Below are positions 16,755 through 25,143 of a DNA stretch of 33,900 nt, in pieces. The stretch comes from CAZLMW01 sp964560875 (lineage in GTDB: Bacteria > Myxococcota_A > UBA9042). The notes below the pieces were generated by a model that was given only the letters and a program-made list of their open reading frames with translations, did no database searches and had not been told where the DNA came from. Location of the stretch: positions 1-33,900 of the forward strand of contig CAZLMW010000091.1 of the NCBI GenBank assembly GCA_964560875.1, written 5' to 3'. A program made the position numbers and the translations under genes. Position 1 is the first letter of the stretch. Every line of letters begins with the position of its first letter.

Positions 16755-18944
16755 ATGTCCGACCCGAGCCTGACATTGACGCCGGCGCCCGCATCAGCCG
16801 CGCACGCGACGCTGCCACGGTTGTCGATCATCGCGCGGATGGTCGGCGTCTACATGGCGCTCACAGCCGCGAGTCGGGCCGTCTGGTTGCTGCGTCCGGA
16901 CGCTTACGGCCACCCGTTCGTCAATCGCTTCGAGTGGTACTTCTTTCACGCCGTCGCCTTCGACATGCAGCAAGCGGCGATCATCGCGCTGCCCGGCGTT
17001 CTCATCGTGATCCTGGCCGCGGTCACCGGCGACTCGGGGCCGAAGATTCGAGGCGCCGGCCTCGTCCTTACGCGCGTGCTCCTCGCTCTGGTGCTGTTCT
17101 TCGCGGCCGTGGACCAGGAGCTCATGCGCTATATGGGCCTGCACCTGTCGCCGCGCTACCTGGCGACCTACATGACGGCAGACGGACTCGCCAGTGTCGG
17201 CGGCATGTTGGAGGCCGATCGCGGCGGGCAATACATCGGGCTGGCGCTCATCTTCATCACACCCGCTGTCTTCCTCTGGCTCTGCCGTCGTCGCGCATTT
17301 GTCGGCCGCGCCTCGTCGACGCCGCGCCGCGCCGTGGTGCTGTTTGTCGCCAGCTGGGCCGTCTGCTGGCTCTTCACCGAGGAGATTTGGGGCGGCACGT
17401 TCCGCGAAAAGCGCGTCGCAACTCCGTGGATGTTGGCCGTCGAGGCCTGGCAAGAAGAAGGCACTGCGGCGGTCACACCCCAACTCGAAGCGCGCGCCCA
17501 GGCCGCCCACCACGCTCGTTGGCGCCGCATGAACGAGGCCGCCGACACGCCGGCACACGCCCGCCAGTATTTCGATCGCGCTGCTCGACCGCTGCATCAC
17601 CGCTCCATCCGCGCGATCTGCTCTGAGAGGGCTGCCAACCTGCCCGACGGCGTGACGTGCGGCGACGACAACGACCGCGATGGCCATCCCGTCGCCCGCG
17701 ACTGCAACGACGCCGATCCCAACGTGCACCCGGCCGCCACCGACATTGCGCTCAACGGGATCGATGAAAACTGCGACGGCCGCGACGCCGGTGACTGGAA
17801 CGTGCTGCTCCTCATCATGGAGAGCCATCGCGGCATGAACGTCGGGCACCTCGGCCTCATCCCTGGCAAGCCAAGTTCCACGCCCTATCTCGACAAGCTC
17901 GCGGCCGGCGGGGTGAGCTTCAAACGGGCGACATCCAACGGGCTGCCCACGATCGCGTCGTTCATGACGATCCACACCGGCCTGCTACCGCGAGCTCCGG
18001 GATCGGTGGCCATCGACCACGCCGACCAGCTCGTCGAAAGCCTGCCCAGCCGCCTGCGCGCCGCCGGCTACTACACGCGCTTCTTCACCGCAGCCGAACC
18101 CGCCTGGGACAACCAGAGCCCATGGCTCGCGCGCTGGTATGACGCCGTCGACTACCATCGCAGTCGTATCGAAGACGCGCCGCTCTTTCACCACCTGGGC
18201 GAATGGATGCGCGACAATGTACCGAAACTGCGCCGAAAAGATGGCTCGCGACGGCCGTTTTTCATCTGCGTCATGACCCGCACCAACCACTTCCCGTTCA
18301 AGCGCGTGGATGGCGTGGGCACGACGGGGCCCGACACGATGGCTGCGCGGATGCACGACACGATGATCTACGCAGACAACGCCATGGAGCGCTTTGTACG
18401 AGCCATCGGCACGCAACCATGGATGAAGCGAACGCTCGTCATTGTCACCGGCGACCACGGCTTTCCGCTCGGTGAGCATGGCCACACCCGCCTCTACAAC
18501 GGCGCGAACATCGAATCGGTCGGCGTTCCGATCGTGCTGGCCGGGCCACATCCGCGAATTCGTGCGCTCCACGGCAACGTCACCGAGCCGATCGCATCTC
18601 ATATCGACATCGTCCCGACCGTGCTCGATTTGCTCGGCATGCCGACGGATGGGCCGTGGATGGGGCGCTCACTCGTGGGGCCAGGAAAGGGCGAAGCGGT
18701 CGTCATCACGGGGCGGTTTGCCAGCGTCGAGCGCGGTGATCTGCGGCTGTTGCGGCGTCGCTACGACGTCCAGGACAAGCCGCGGCAGTACCTGTACAAC
18801 AAGGCGATCGACCCCATCGAAAAGACCGAGCTCGACCAGACCACACACGCCGCGGCGGTCAAGCGGATGCAGCAAGAACTGCAAGACATCCGACCGTGGA
18901 TGCGAGCGATCTACAGCGGCGGCAGGGCTGTGAAGCCGAAATAG
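16755..18944 (+). CDS. LTA-synthase/sulfatase-family membrane enzyme with MopE-type metal-binding insert
   Basis: Alkaline-phosphatase-superfamily membrane protein similar to lipoteichoic acid synthase and phosphoglycerol or phosphoethanolamine transferases. The 729-residue product has about five membrane spans in residues 25-210. A linker holds a MopE-like motif at about 302-343 (DNDRDG...DCNDADPNVHP...GIDENCDG). The extracytoplasmic sulfatase domain begins at 348. Catalytic features visible are the metal ligand Glu356 in MESH, the likely nucleophile Thr399 in NGLPTIASF, and TGDHGFPLGEHG, which supplies the late Asp-His ligands. Start ATG 16755 leaves 88 bp to the divergent MMPL start; earlier in-frame ATGs would overlap it. 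The acceptor cannot be told from sequence. It is convergent with the TPR gene, 3 bp between stops. Confidence 0.87.
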   Translation: MSDPSLTLTPAPASAAHATLPRLSIIARMVGVYMALTAASRAVWLLRPDAYGHPFVNRFEWYFFHAVAFDMQQAAIIALPGVLIVILAAVTGDSGPKIRGAGLVLTRVLLALVLFFAAVDQELMRYMGLHLSPRYLATYMTADGLASVGGMLEADRGGQYIGLALIFITPAVFLWLCRRRAFVGRASSTPRRAVVLFVASWAVCWLFTEEIWGGTFREKRVATPWMLAVEAWQEEGTAAVTPQLEARAQAAHHARWRRMNEAADTPAHARQYFDRAARPLHHRSIRAICSERAANLPDGVTCGDDNDRDGHPVARDCNDADPNVHPAATDIALNGIDENCDGRDAGDWNVLLLIMESHRGMNVGHLGLIPGKPSSTPYLDKLAAGGVSFKRATSNGLPTIASFMTIHTGLLPRAPGSVAIDHADQLVESLPSRLRAAGYYTRFFTAAEPAWDNQSPWLARWYDAVDYHRSRIEDAPLFHHLGEWMRDNVPKLRRKDGSRRPFFICVMTRTNHFPFKRVDGVGTTGPDTMAARMHDTMIYADNAMERFVRAIGTQPWMKRTLVIVTGDHGFPLGEHGHTRLYNGANIESVGVPIVLAGPHPRIRALHGNVTEPIASHIDIVPTVLDLLGMPTDGPWMGRSLVGPGKGEAVVITGRFASVERGDLRLLRRRYDVQDKPRQYLYNKAIDPIEKTELDQTTHAAAVKRMQQELQDIRPWMRAIYSGGRAVKPK

Positions 18945-18947
18945 CGG

Positions 18948-21900
18948 CTACTTCGCGTCTTTCTTGGGCGGGATCTTGGCCGCGTCGCCACCCTCAGCGG
19001 GCTTGGCACCGTCGGCGGGCTTGGCATCTTCGGCCGGTTTGGCGCCATCAGCACCAGCGGGAGTATCCCCACCAGCGGCAGGCGCAGCGCCGGGTACGGG
19101 CTCGGGCTCCATGAACTCGAGCGTGTTCTTCAGACCCGTGACGCGTTTCTTGAGCTCTTTGCCCTTCGCGCTGCTGCCTCGGTGAACCGCGAGGGCATCT
19201 TCACAAGCCTTGAGCGCCTTCTCGACCAGCTTGCGCTTGTTGGTCGGTGCGAGAACAGCCTGCGCGATGACGCAACGGTTGTAGTGGCCTTCTTTGCGGT
19301 TTTCCTGCTCTTGCACGAGCTTGTCGAGAATCCCAAGCGCCTCTTCACCCTTGCCCATTCGACGCAGCGCAACCGGCAGCGTGACGCGCGCCATGTAGTT
19401 GGTCGGGTCCCGCTTGATGACCTGGCGCAGCAGCTTCTCGGCGGCCTCAAGGTCGAGCTTCTTGAGCTGAATGGTCGCGATGTTGAGCAGCGGTGTGGTC
19501 GACTTCTCATCGACGGCGGCGGCTTGCTTGAAGCGCACGAGGCCGCGCTGCGTGTTGCCGATGGCGAGCTCGGACAGTCCCATCATCGTCAGCAGGTGGG
19601 CGTCCTTCTGCATCGCCGGAGCGAGTTGCATCCCGACCAGCGCGACCATGAGCGCCTGGCGGTGTTCGCCGAGCACGTGGTGGGCGATCGCCATCTTGGT
19701 GTAGGCGGCGGTGTGGTCGTACTTGGGCGGCCCAGCGTTCTCGCCCTCCGCGTTGACTTTGACCTGCTCGATCGGCCGGTTGAAGAGGTCGTAGCGCAGC
19801 TTCTGCACGGCTTTCTTCGGCGACTCCTTGGGATAGGTCCAACCGACGGTCGACAGCTCGATGGTGTGCTCGGGCATCTCGACGATCGCCGCAAAGTCCT
19901 GGTCGAGCTCCTTGAGCTTATCCCGCGCCTCGGCCCAGTACTCGTCAAACGCGAAGACCGCCGCTGCCTTCTTGAGCGCCTCGCGGTACAGACCGCGCGC
20001 CTTCTCTTTGTAGGGCTCGGACTTCTCGTCCATCTTCGCTTCCCACTCGAGCCGCAGGTCTTCGACGCGACGGAAAGCGCGCGGCGGCGGCAGGCTCTTG
20101 AGGGCGTTGGCGATCTCGTGCATCGAGCGGCCGCGACGTGACGCTGCAGCGGCCGTCCACTTCGGGTTCTTGCTGTTTTCGACCTCGATGTAGAACTGCG
20201 CGGCCTTCTTGGCGGCGACGGACTTCTTGGTCGCGAGCTTGACCGCGTCCTGCAGCTTGCGCGCCTTCACACGCATCCGAACCATCTCGTTGAAGAGGAT
20301 CTCGCCCTGCACGAACAGCGCCTGCGCGACGGCGTCTTTGCCGATCTGCGGCAGGTCCTTGAAGGTGCCGTCTTTGGCCAGCGTCTGCGCTGTCGCCAGG
20401 ATCGCTTCGGTGTATCTGCGGGCCTTCTTGTCGCCGCGTTTGAGGTGAATCCACGCCAGCGCCGCGTTCGCCTGGGCACCGAGCTTGAGGTGTGTCGGGA
20501 TGTCTTTGCGCTTCTTGAGGAACTTGTCCGAAACGCGGATGACGCCGCGCCAGTCCTTCTTGCGCACGTATTGAACGGTCAGCTTGTAGGCCTGGTTGAC
20601 GGCATCGGCGTCCTTGCCGAAGTACTTCAGGAAGCGTTCGGCGTTGGCGACCAGCTTGTCGTACTGACCGAGCGCGTCACGGATCTGGTTGGCGCGGGTG
20701 AGCGCTTTCTTGGCCTCGTCCGACTTCGGGTAGAGCTCGACCAGCTTCTCGTATGCCTCGGCCGCCTTGGAGAAGTTGGCCGTCTCGCGGTGCACGTCGG
20801 CGATCTCGAGCAGCGCCTGCTGGGCGCGCGGGTCGGTCGGGTGGTCCTTGGCGAGCTTGTAGTAGGTGCGAATCACCGCGTCCTTGTCGCGCGCTGTGCG
20901 GTAAAAACGTGCGGCACCGGCGTAGGCGCGCAGAGCCTGGCTGCTGGTCGGGTACTCCTTGGCGTACTTCAGCAGGCAAGCCGCGGCCTTCTTCGGCTGA
21001 TCTTTGAGCTCGAGGCAGAGGTTGTACTCCTTGTTCTCCTTGATCTCGACGAGTGTCTTGTGGAATTCCTCTTTGTTTTCCGCGGCATCCTTCTCGAGAA
21101 TCGCCTTGTAGTTGCGCCCTTCGAGCAGCGCATCGGCCCACTTGTTGAGGTTCTTGCCGTCCTGACCGAGGTAGAAACTGCTCATCATCAGCCGCGCGGC
21201 GTCGAGCGCGAGGGCGTGATGGGTGAAGTTGTCGATGAAGTCCTGGAAGTGCTTGGCAGCGTCCTCGAACCGGTTGTGCTGGTAGTACATGCGCGCCATG
21301 ACAAAGAGCGCTTCAGGCACGTCTTGTTTCTTGTTTTGGGCGCGCGCGATCTTCAAGAAGCGCTCGCACGCCTTGACGATTCGCCCGGTCTCGTCGGAGA
21401 ACGGCTTGACGTTGAGCAGCTGGTCTTCGTCGTGCTCCTCGGTGCGGGAGTTGAGGTCCTGCAGCTTGAGGTAGCTGATCATCGAGCGGTGCGCGGAAGG
21501 CTCGGCGTACTTGCCGGTCGGCTTCATCGCGATGACCTTTTCGTATGTCTGCGCGGCTTTCTTCCATTTTTCGAGTTGGAACAGCGACAGCGCGTGGTTG
21601 TGCAGCATGTCGTACGCGTGTTTGTGCTTGGTGAAGTGCTCGAGGTAGGTGGCGTAGACACGTTCGGCCGCTTCGAGGCGGTTCTTTTCGAGGGTGCGCT
21701 CGGCCTCGGCATGGAACGTCGACGCGATCTCGGCAAGCAGCAGCGGGATATCCACCTTGCCGGCGCCAGCGGTACCGTGACGTCGGAGCGCGCGAGCGAG
21801 GGCGTCGACGCCGGCCGTGACCTTGTCGAGATCGCTGAGGTTGTATTCGTTTTCGACGACCAGGTAGTAGTACTCGACCACGCGCGGCTGGGTGTCGACC

Positions 21901-23018
21901 GCGGCGATCAGGTCCTGCAGGACGATGTTGCTCTTCGTGTACTCCGAGGCGGTGATGTAGTAGCGGGCCAGCGCGTCGAGCAGCTCGAGCTGCTGGCCGG
22001 GAACCACCTTCTTGAAGAAGCCCTTGGCATCGACCGGTTTGCCGTACTCAGCCCAGCTGCGAACCAGGTATTTTCGGCCGTCTTCAAAGAACGTGATGCG
22101 TCCTTTCGCCTCGTTTTCGGAGTAGTCGAGGACCTTGACGAAAGCGGCGGTCGCGCGCTTGTACGCCTGCTGGTTATAGGCGACCCAGGCGATGTAGTAG
22201 AGGGCCCAGCCGTACACGCCAGACTTCTTGAATTTCAGCGCCTTGTGGTACCACTTGAGGGCCTCGCCGCCCTGGTTTTTGCCGAAGTAGTAGTTGCCGA
22301 TGCCGAGGTACGCGTCGGGGATGAACGCGCTCTTGGGCGTCTTGCGGACCAGCCGGAAGAAGGCGTCGACGGCCTCACCGTGCCGTTCCATCTCGTTGAG
22401 GTGGTAGCCGAGCGCGTAGAGCACTTCGTCGAGCTTGGAGAAGCGGGAGAAACGGCGCTCGATGCGCTTGAGGTTGTCGATGACCTCGTTTTTCGTGCTG
22501 CGCGACTGCTCAAGCAGGTTTTGCTGTTCGATGCGAAGGCGGTGAAGGGATTTGCGGTCCTTGGCCTTGTCGGCCTCGTGGATGCCGGAGGTGAAGTACT
22601 CGTCGTAGGCCTCTTGCTCGTAGGCTTCGGCGCGATCCCAGAGCACGTACGAGAGCTCCAAGAGGGTATCGGCTTCGGTCGGTGAGCCGCGCTCGATGTC
22701 GAGCAGCTCGCGGAGGATGTCGATCTCGTCGTCGATGTCGTCGAGGTTGCTCTTTTCCCGGGTGCGACGTTTCGTGACGATCTTCGGAGCGGCCTTCTTC
22801 TCCTTCTTTTTGACCTTGGGTTCTTTCTTCTTTTCGCGGGCGACGCGAAGCACTTCACCACTGGCCTTGGCCTTGTAGCGCTTCTTCTTCTTGGCCTTGG
22901 CGAAGACGACGCCCGATGCCGCCATCATCGCGACGACAAGCCAAACGACTATCGAACGAATCGCCCTGCGCCGACGCAGAGTTGCCGCGAACCCGGACTG
23001 GCTGAGCAACCGGTTCAC
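18948..23018 (-). CDS. Large exported TPR-repeat protein (GltD-like candidate)
   Basis: A 1356-residue protein built mainly of tetratricopeptide-like helical repeats, e.g. AYLGIGNYYFGKNQGGEALKW, seen from about residue 200 almost to the C-terminus. The N-terminus has a signal or anchor segment (about 22-42, IVVWLVVAMMAASGVVFA) and then a Lys-rich block to about residue 90. The last 50 residues are an Ala/Pro/Asp/Lys low-complexity tail. Translation begins at GTG 23018, overlapping the stop of the upstream TPR gene by 4 bp (GTGA). Size, TPR content and pairing with a shorter TPR protein resemble the GltE/GltD gene pair of the Myxococcus gliding complex; this is inference from family knowledge. 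Other TPR scaffold proteins of the envelope cannot be excluded. Confidence 0.85.
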   Translation of the reverse strand: MNRLLSQSGFAATLRRRRAIRSIVVWLVVAMMAASGVVFAKAKKKKRYKAKASGEVLRVAREKKKEPKVKKKEKKAAPKIVTKRRTREKSNLDDIDDEIDILRELLDIERGSPTEADTLLELSYVLWDRAEAYEQEAYDEYFTSGIHEADKAKDRKSLHRLRIEQQNLLEQSRSTKNEVIDNLKRIERRFSRFSKLDEVLYALGYHLNEMERHGEAVDAFFRLVRKTPKSAFIPDAYLGIGNYYFGKNQGGEALKWYHKALKFKKSGVYGWALYYIAWVAYNQQAYKRATAAFVKVLDYSENEAKGRITFFEDGRKYLVRSWAEYGKPVDAKGFFKKVVPGQQLELLDALARYYITASEYTKSNIVLQDLIAAVDTQPRVVEYYYLVVENEYNLSDLDKVTAGVDALARALRRHGTAGAGKVDIPLLLAEIASTFHAEAERTLEKNRLEAAERVYATYLEHFTKHKHAYDMLHNHALSLFQLEKWKKAAQTYEKVIAMKPTGKYAEPSAHRSMISYLKLQDLNSRTEEHDEDQLLNVKPFSDETGRIVKACERFLKIARAQNKKQDVPEALFVMARMYYQHNRFEDAAKHFQDFIDNFTHHALALDAARLMMSSFYLGQDGKNLNKWADALLEGRNYKAILEKDAAENKEEFHKTLVEIKENKEYNLCLELKDQPKKAAACLLKYAKEYPTSSQALRAYAGAARFYRTARDKDAVIRTYYKLAKDHPTDPRAQQALLEIADVHRETANFSKAAEAYEKLVELYPKSDEAKKALTRANQIRDALGQYDKLVANAERFLKYFGKDADAVNQAYKLTVQYVRKKDWRGVIRVSDKFLKKRKDIPTHLKLGAQANAALAWIHLKRGDKKARRYTEAILATAQTLAKDGTFKDLPQIGKDAVAQALFVQGEILFNEMVRMRVKARKLQDAVKLATKKSVAAKKAAQFYIEVENSKNPKWTAAAASRRGRSMHEIANALKSLPPPRAFRRVEDLRLEWEAKMDEKSEPYKEKARGLYREALKKAAAVFAFDEYWAEARDKLKELDQDFAAIVEMPEHTIELSTVGWTYPKESPKKAVQKLRYDLFNRPIEQVKVNAEGENAGPPKYDHTAAYTKMAIAHHVLGEHRQALMVALVGMQLAPAMQKDAHLLTMMGLSELAIGNTQRGLVRFKQAAAVDEKSTTPLLNIATIQLKKLDLEAAEKLLRQVIKRDPTNYMARVTLPVALRRMGKGEEALGILDKLVQEQENRKEGHYNRCVIAQAVLAPTNKRKLVEKALKACEDALAVHRGSSAKGKELKKRVTGLKNTLEFMEPEPVPGAAPAAGGDTPAGADGAKPAEDAKPADGAKPAEGGDAAKIPPKKDAK

Positions 23019-24679
23019 TTGCTCTTCCCTGTCGTCTTCACGCTACCGGACGTCGTCATGCTGCCGACCTTTGTCTTGGCGCGGGTCGGGATCGCGGGCG
23101 CCTTCCAGCCGCGCGGGAAGTGCTTCTTGGTGCACTTGGACTTGATGTCGTAGGTGTATCCACCCAGCTCGTCGCGCCAGTAGCTGCCGTCGAATGGCCA
23201 GATGATGTGCTCGGGATCGGGCGGCCGCGGTTCCATCGAGGCGACGGACGTCTGGGCCATGGCGACACGCACCGCCTTGTTGATGCTGTTGCGGCGCGCC
23301 TTGAGCGACTCGTACTTGATACGCAGGCCCTGGCGGATGATCTCCGTCAGCTCTTCGCGCACGCGGGCAAGGCGTTTTCGGGCCATGGCGCCCGCTTCGG
23401 AGATCATCACGTTGCGGACACGGCCGAGGTCGTCGATGAGCGCCTGGGCGGCTCGTTGGGCGGCGGTATTTCGCTTGAGCTTCTCGAGCCCGCGGCCTTC
23501 CACGCCGAGCTTGGCGACCAGGCCGAACATGCGCTGCAGCTCGCGATCGGAGAGGGCGGCGTTGAAGATTCGGCGCAGCTGCACGGACAGGCCGGCTTTG
23601 TCGGACGCGAGCGCGCTCAGGTACCAGTAGAACTCGGCGTCGCTGCGGCTGCCGGACAGCTGGGCATCAAGCTCCTTGCGCAGCGGTTTGTAGTCGCGGA
23701 GGAAGCGCTGTACGACGACCAGGGTCTCGTTGAAGCGGCAGGTGCGGAACAGGATGAGCGCCTCGAGAACGCGCGCTTCGGGGTAGTAGCGGTCTTCGAA
23801 GTAGGGCGAGTTGAGGGTGTGCAGCTGGCCCATGACGCGGTCGAGTCGCTTCAGGTGGAAGTAGGTCCAGCCAAGCTCGAACAGCGAATCCAGCCAAGCC
23901 GGTGTGCCTTCCTTGATGCGATCGTAGTAGCGGCCGGCGGTCTGGTACTTGCCGATCGAGAAGAACAGCCGTCCCAGCGCCATGTGTGCCATCTGGCTGT
24001 ATTTTTCGAAGTAGGCGGGTGTGCCGACCTGTTTGGCGTAGCGCAGGATGTCCTTGAACGCGTTCACGGCGGGCTGCGCGCTGTTGAGAATCACGTAGAT
24101 GACGCCCATCAGGTAGCGGGCTTTGAGGTAGTTCTGCTTGCCCGTGATCTTGATGCGGGTCAGCCGCGCGAGCGCTTTCTTATGTTCCCCGGCCTGGAAG
24201 TGGTAGCGACCGAGCATGAAGCGGATCTCGTCGAGGTCTTCGGGTCTGTGCGCGGTCTCGGGGGCTTCGGACAGGCGCTCGATCGTCGCGAGATCGCCGG
24301 GCATGGCGCGCTGGATCTGCAGGTAGAAGCGCATCTTCTCGGAGTAGAGCTTGTGGCCTTGCGGGACGTTGATCGCGTCGAGGGCGCGCAGGGCGCTTTG
24401 GTGCAGATTGAGCTCGAGCAGCACCCGGGCGAGGCCGTACTGGGCGGCGATGCGGTTGGGATCGGTGGGCGGCAGCGCTGGGATAAGCGTCGCGAGTTTG
24501 CCGAACGCGTCGTAGTAGCGCTCGTCTTCGATGAGCTCCTGTGCTTGCTTGAGCTGCGGGTGCATCGCGCCCTGGGCGTGGGCGCTGGTCGGCGAGACCA
24601 TGGAGGTCCCGAACACGAAGACGGAAACGACCGCGATCAGGGTCGAGGCGGCGACGGGAGTGGCAAAGCGTTCAGGCAT
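23015..24679 (-). CDS. Exported TPR protein resembling gliding-motility protein AglT/GltE
   Basis: A 554-residue exported protein with a signal peptide (about 1-36, cleavage near AHAQ) followed by TPR-like helices at about 40-340. A coiled, charged region lies at about 400-475. A distinctive C-terminal segment EHIIWPFDGSYWRDELGGY is followed by a short Ser/Thr/Lys tail. In my knowledge of the families, this Trp-Pro-Phe...Tyr-Trp-Arg-Asp-Glu-Leu block is characteristic of AglT/GltE-type TPR proteins of myxobacteria, which sit in the periplasm or outer membrane as part of the gliding machinery. It is first in a two-gene unit and overlaps the large TPR gene by 4 bp. A TATACT box at 24690-24695 lies just upstream. 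Whether this organism glides cannot be told from the window. Confidence 0.85.
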   Translation of the reverse strand: MPERFATPVAASTLIAVVSVFVFGTSMVSPTSAHAQGAMHPQLKQAQELIEDERYYDAFGKLATLIPALPPTDPNRIAAQYGLARVLLELNLHQSALRALDAINVPQGHKLYSEKMRFYLQIQRAMPGDLATIERLSEAPETAHRPEDLDEIRFMLGRYHFQAGEHKKALARLTRIKITGKQNYLKARYLMGVIYVILNSAQPAVNAFKDILRYAKQVGTPAYFEKYSQMAHMALGRLFFSIGKYQTAGRYYDRIKEGTPAWLDSLFELGWTYFHLKRLDRVMGQLHTLNSPYFEDRYYPEARVLEALILFRTCRFNETLVVVQRFLRDYKPLRKELDAQLSGSRSDAEFYWYLSALASDKAGLSVQLRRIFNAALSDRELQRMFGLVAKLGVEGRGLEKLKRNTAAQRAAQALIDDLGRVRNVMISEAGAMARKRLARVREELTEIIRQGLRIKYESLKARRNSINKAVRVAMAQTSVASMEPRPPDPEHIIWPFDGSYWRDELGGYTYDIKSKCTKKHFPRGWKAPAIPTRAKTKVGSMTTSGSVKTTGKSK

Positions 24680-24689
24680 CAGCGGCGCG

Positions 24690-24695
24690 AGTATA
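24690..24695 (-). promoter_or_regulatory. Possible -10 box for the TPR gene pair
   Basis: TATACT on the minus strand matches the -10 consensus at five of six positions, 10 bases before the ATG at 24679. No good -35 is seen 17-18 bases upstream. The start of transcription would be almost at the start codon, so this is weak. Confidence 0.2.
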
Positions 24696-24732
24696 GGGGA
24701 CGGTTTGCGCGTGTGGAAGATCGGTCAGGCGG

Positions 24733-24764
24733 ATTTGAGTGCGGCTCGTGAGCCGCACTCAAAT
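24733..24764. repeat. Perfect 14-bp-stem palindrome at the edge of the repeat array
   Basis: An inverted repeat with 14-bp arms beginning ATTTGAGTGCGGCT and a CGTG loop. The inner ten base pairs recur as imperfect or changed versions in the other repeat units (24839-24862 and 25041-25064). The arms stay self-complementary, allowing G-T wobble. Confidence 0.85.
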
Positions 24765-25133
24765 CGTTGTTGGTTTTCTGCGCAGCGCAGGCGCTGCTGC
24801 GCGCCAGGCGAGCCTGCGGCATCGCGGCTTGCGGATCCGGGTGCGGCTCGTGGGCCGCACCCAAATCGTTGTTGGTTTTCTGCGCAGCGCAGGCGCTGCT
24901 GCGCGCCAGGCGAGCCNNNNNNNNNNNNNNNNNNNNNNNNNNNNNNNNNNNNNNNNNNNNNNNNNNNNNNNNNNNNNNNNNNNNNNNNNNNNNNNNNNNN
25001 NNNNNNNNNNNNNNNNTGCGGCATCGCGGCTTGCGGATCCGGGTGCGGCTCGTGGGCCGCACTCAAATCGTTGTTGGTTTTCTGCGCAGCGCAGGCGCTG
25101 CTGCGCGTCAGGCGAGCCTGCGGCATCGCGGCT
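24737..25133. repeat. 102-bp tandem repeat array interrupted by the scaffold gap
   Basis: This array fills most of the gene-free stretch 24680-25143. The unit starts GTGCGGCTCGTG and recurs at 24739, 24841 and 25043. The first two are exactly 102 bp apart. If the Ns are removed, the third follows after exactly 102 bp, so the gap falls in phase with the repeat. Each unit holds a palindrome around a CGTG loop and a second hairpin GCAGCG-CAGG-CGCTGC. Because 102 is divisible by three and the unit is GC-rich, several frames stay open on both strands, but none resembles a protein. The array begins next to the stop codon of the EnvC-like gene and ends before the leader of the TPR gene pair. Copy number is unknown: three partial or complete units are visible. 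Confidence 0.9.
24917..25016. other. Assembly gap (100 N)
   Basis: Exactly 100 N, the conventional placeholder for a scaffold gap of unknown size. The flanks join in register within the 102-bp repeat, so the gap was most likely caused by unresolved copies of that repeat. Confidence 0.98.
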
Positions 25134-25143
25134 TTGCGTGGGT

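Noticed and set aside
20445..24751. Long plus-strand open frames opposite the TPR genes (746 and 543 codons)
   Set aside because: Leu/Val/Gly-rich mirror sequence of Lys/Ala-rich TPR genes; no start context or recognisable domain. The minus-strand genes explain the coding signal.
24737..25133. Repeat array as a CRISPR
   Set aside because: The whole 102-bp unit is repeated, with no unique spacers, and no cas gene is present.
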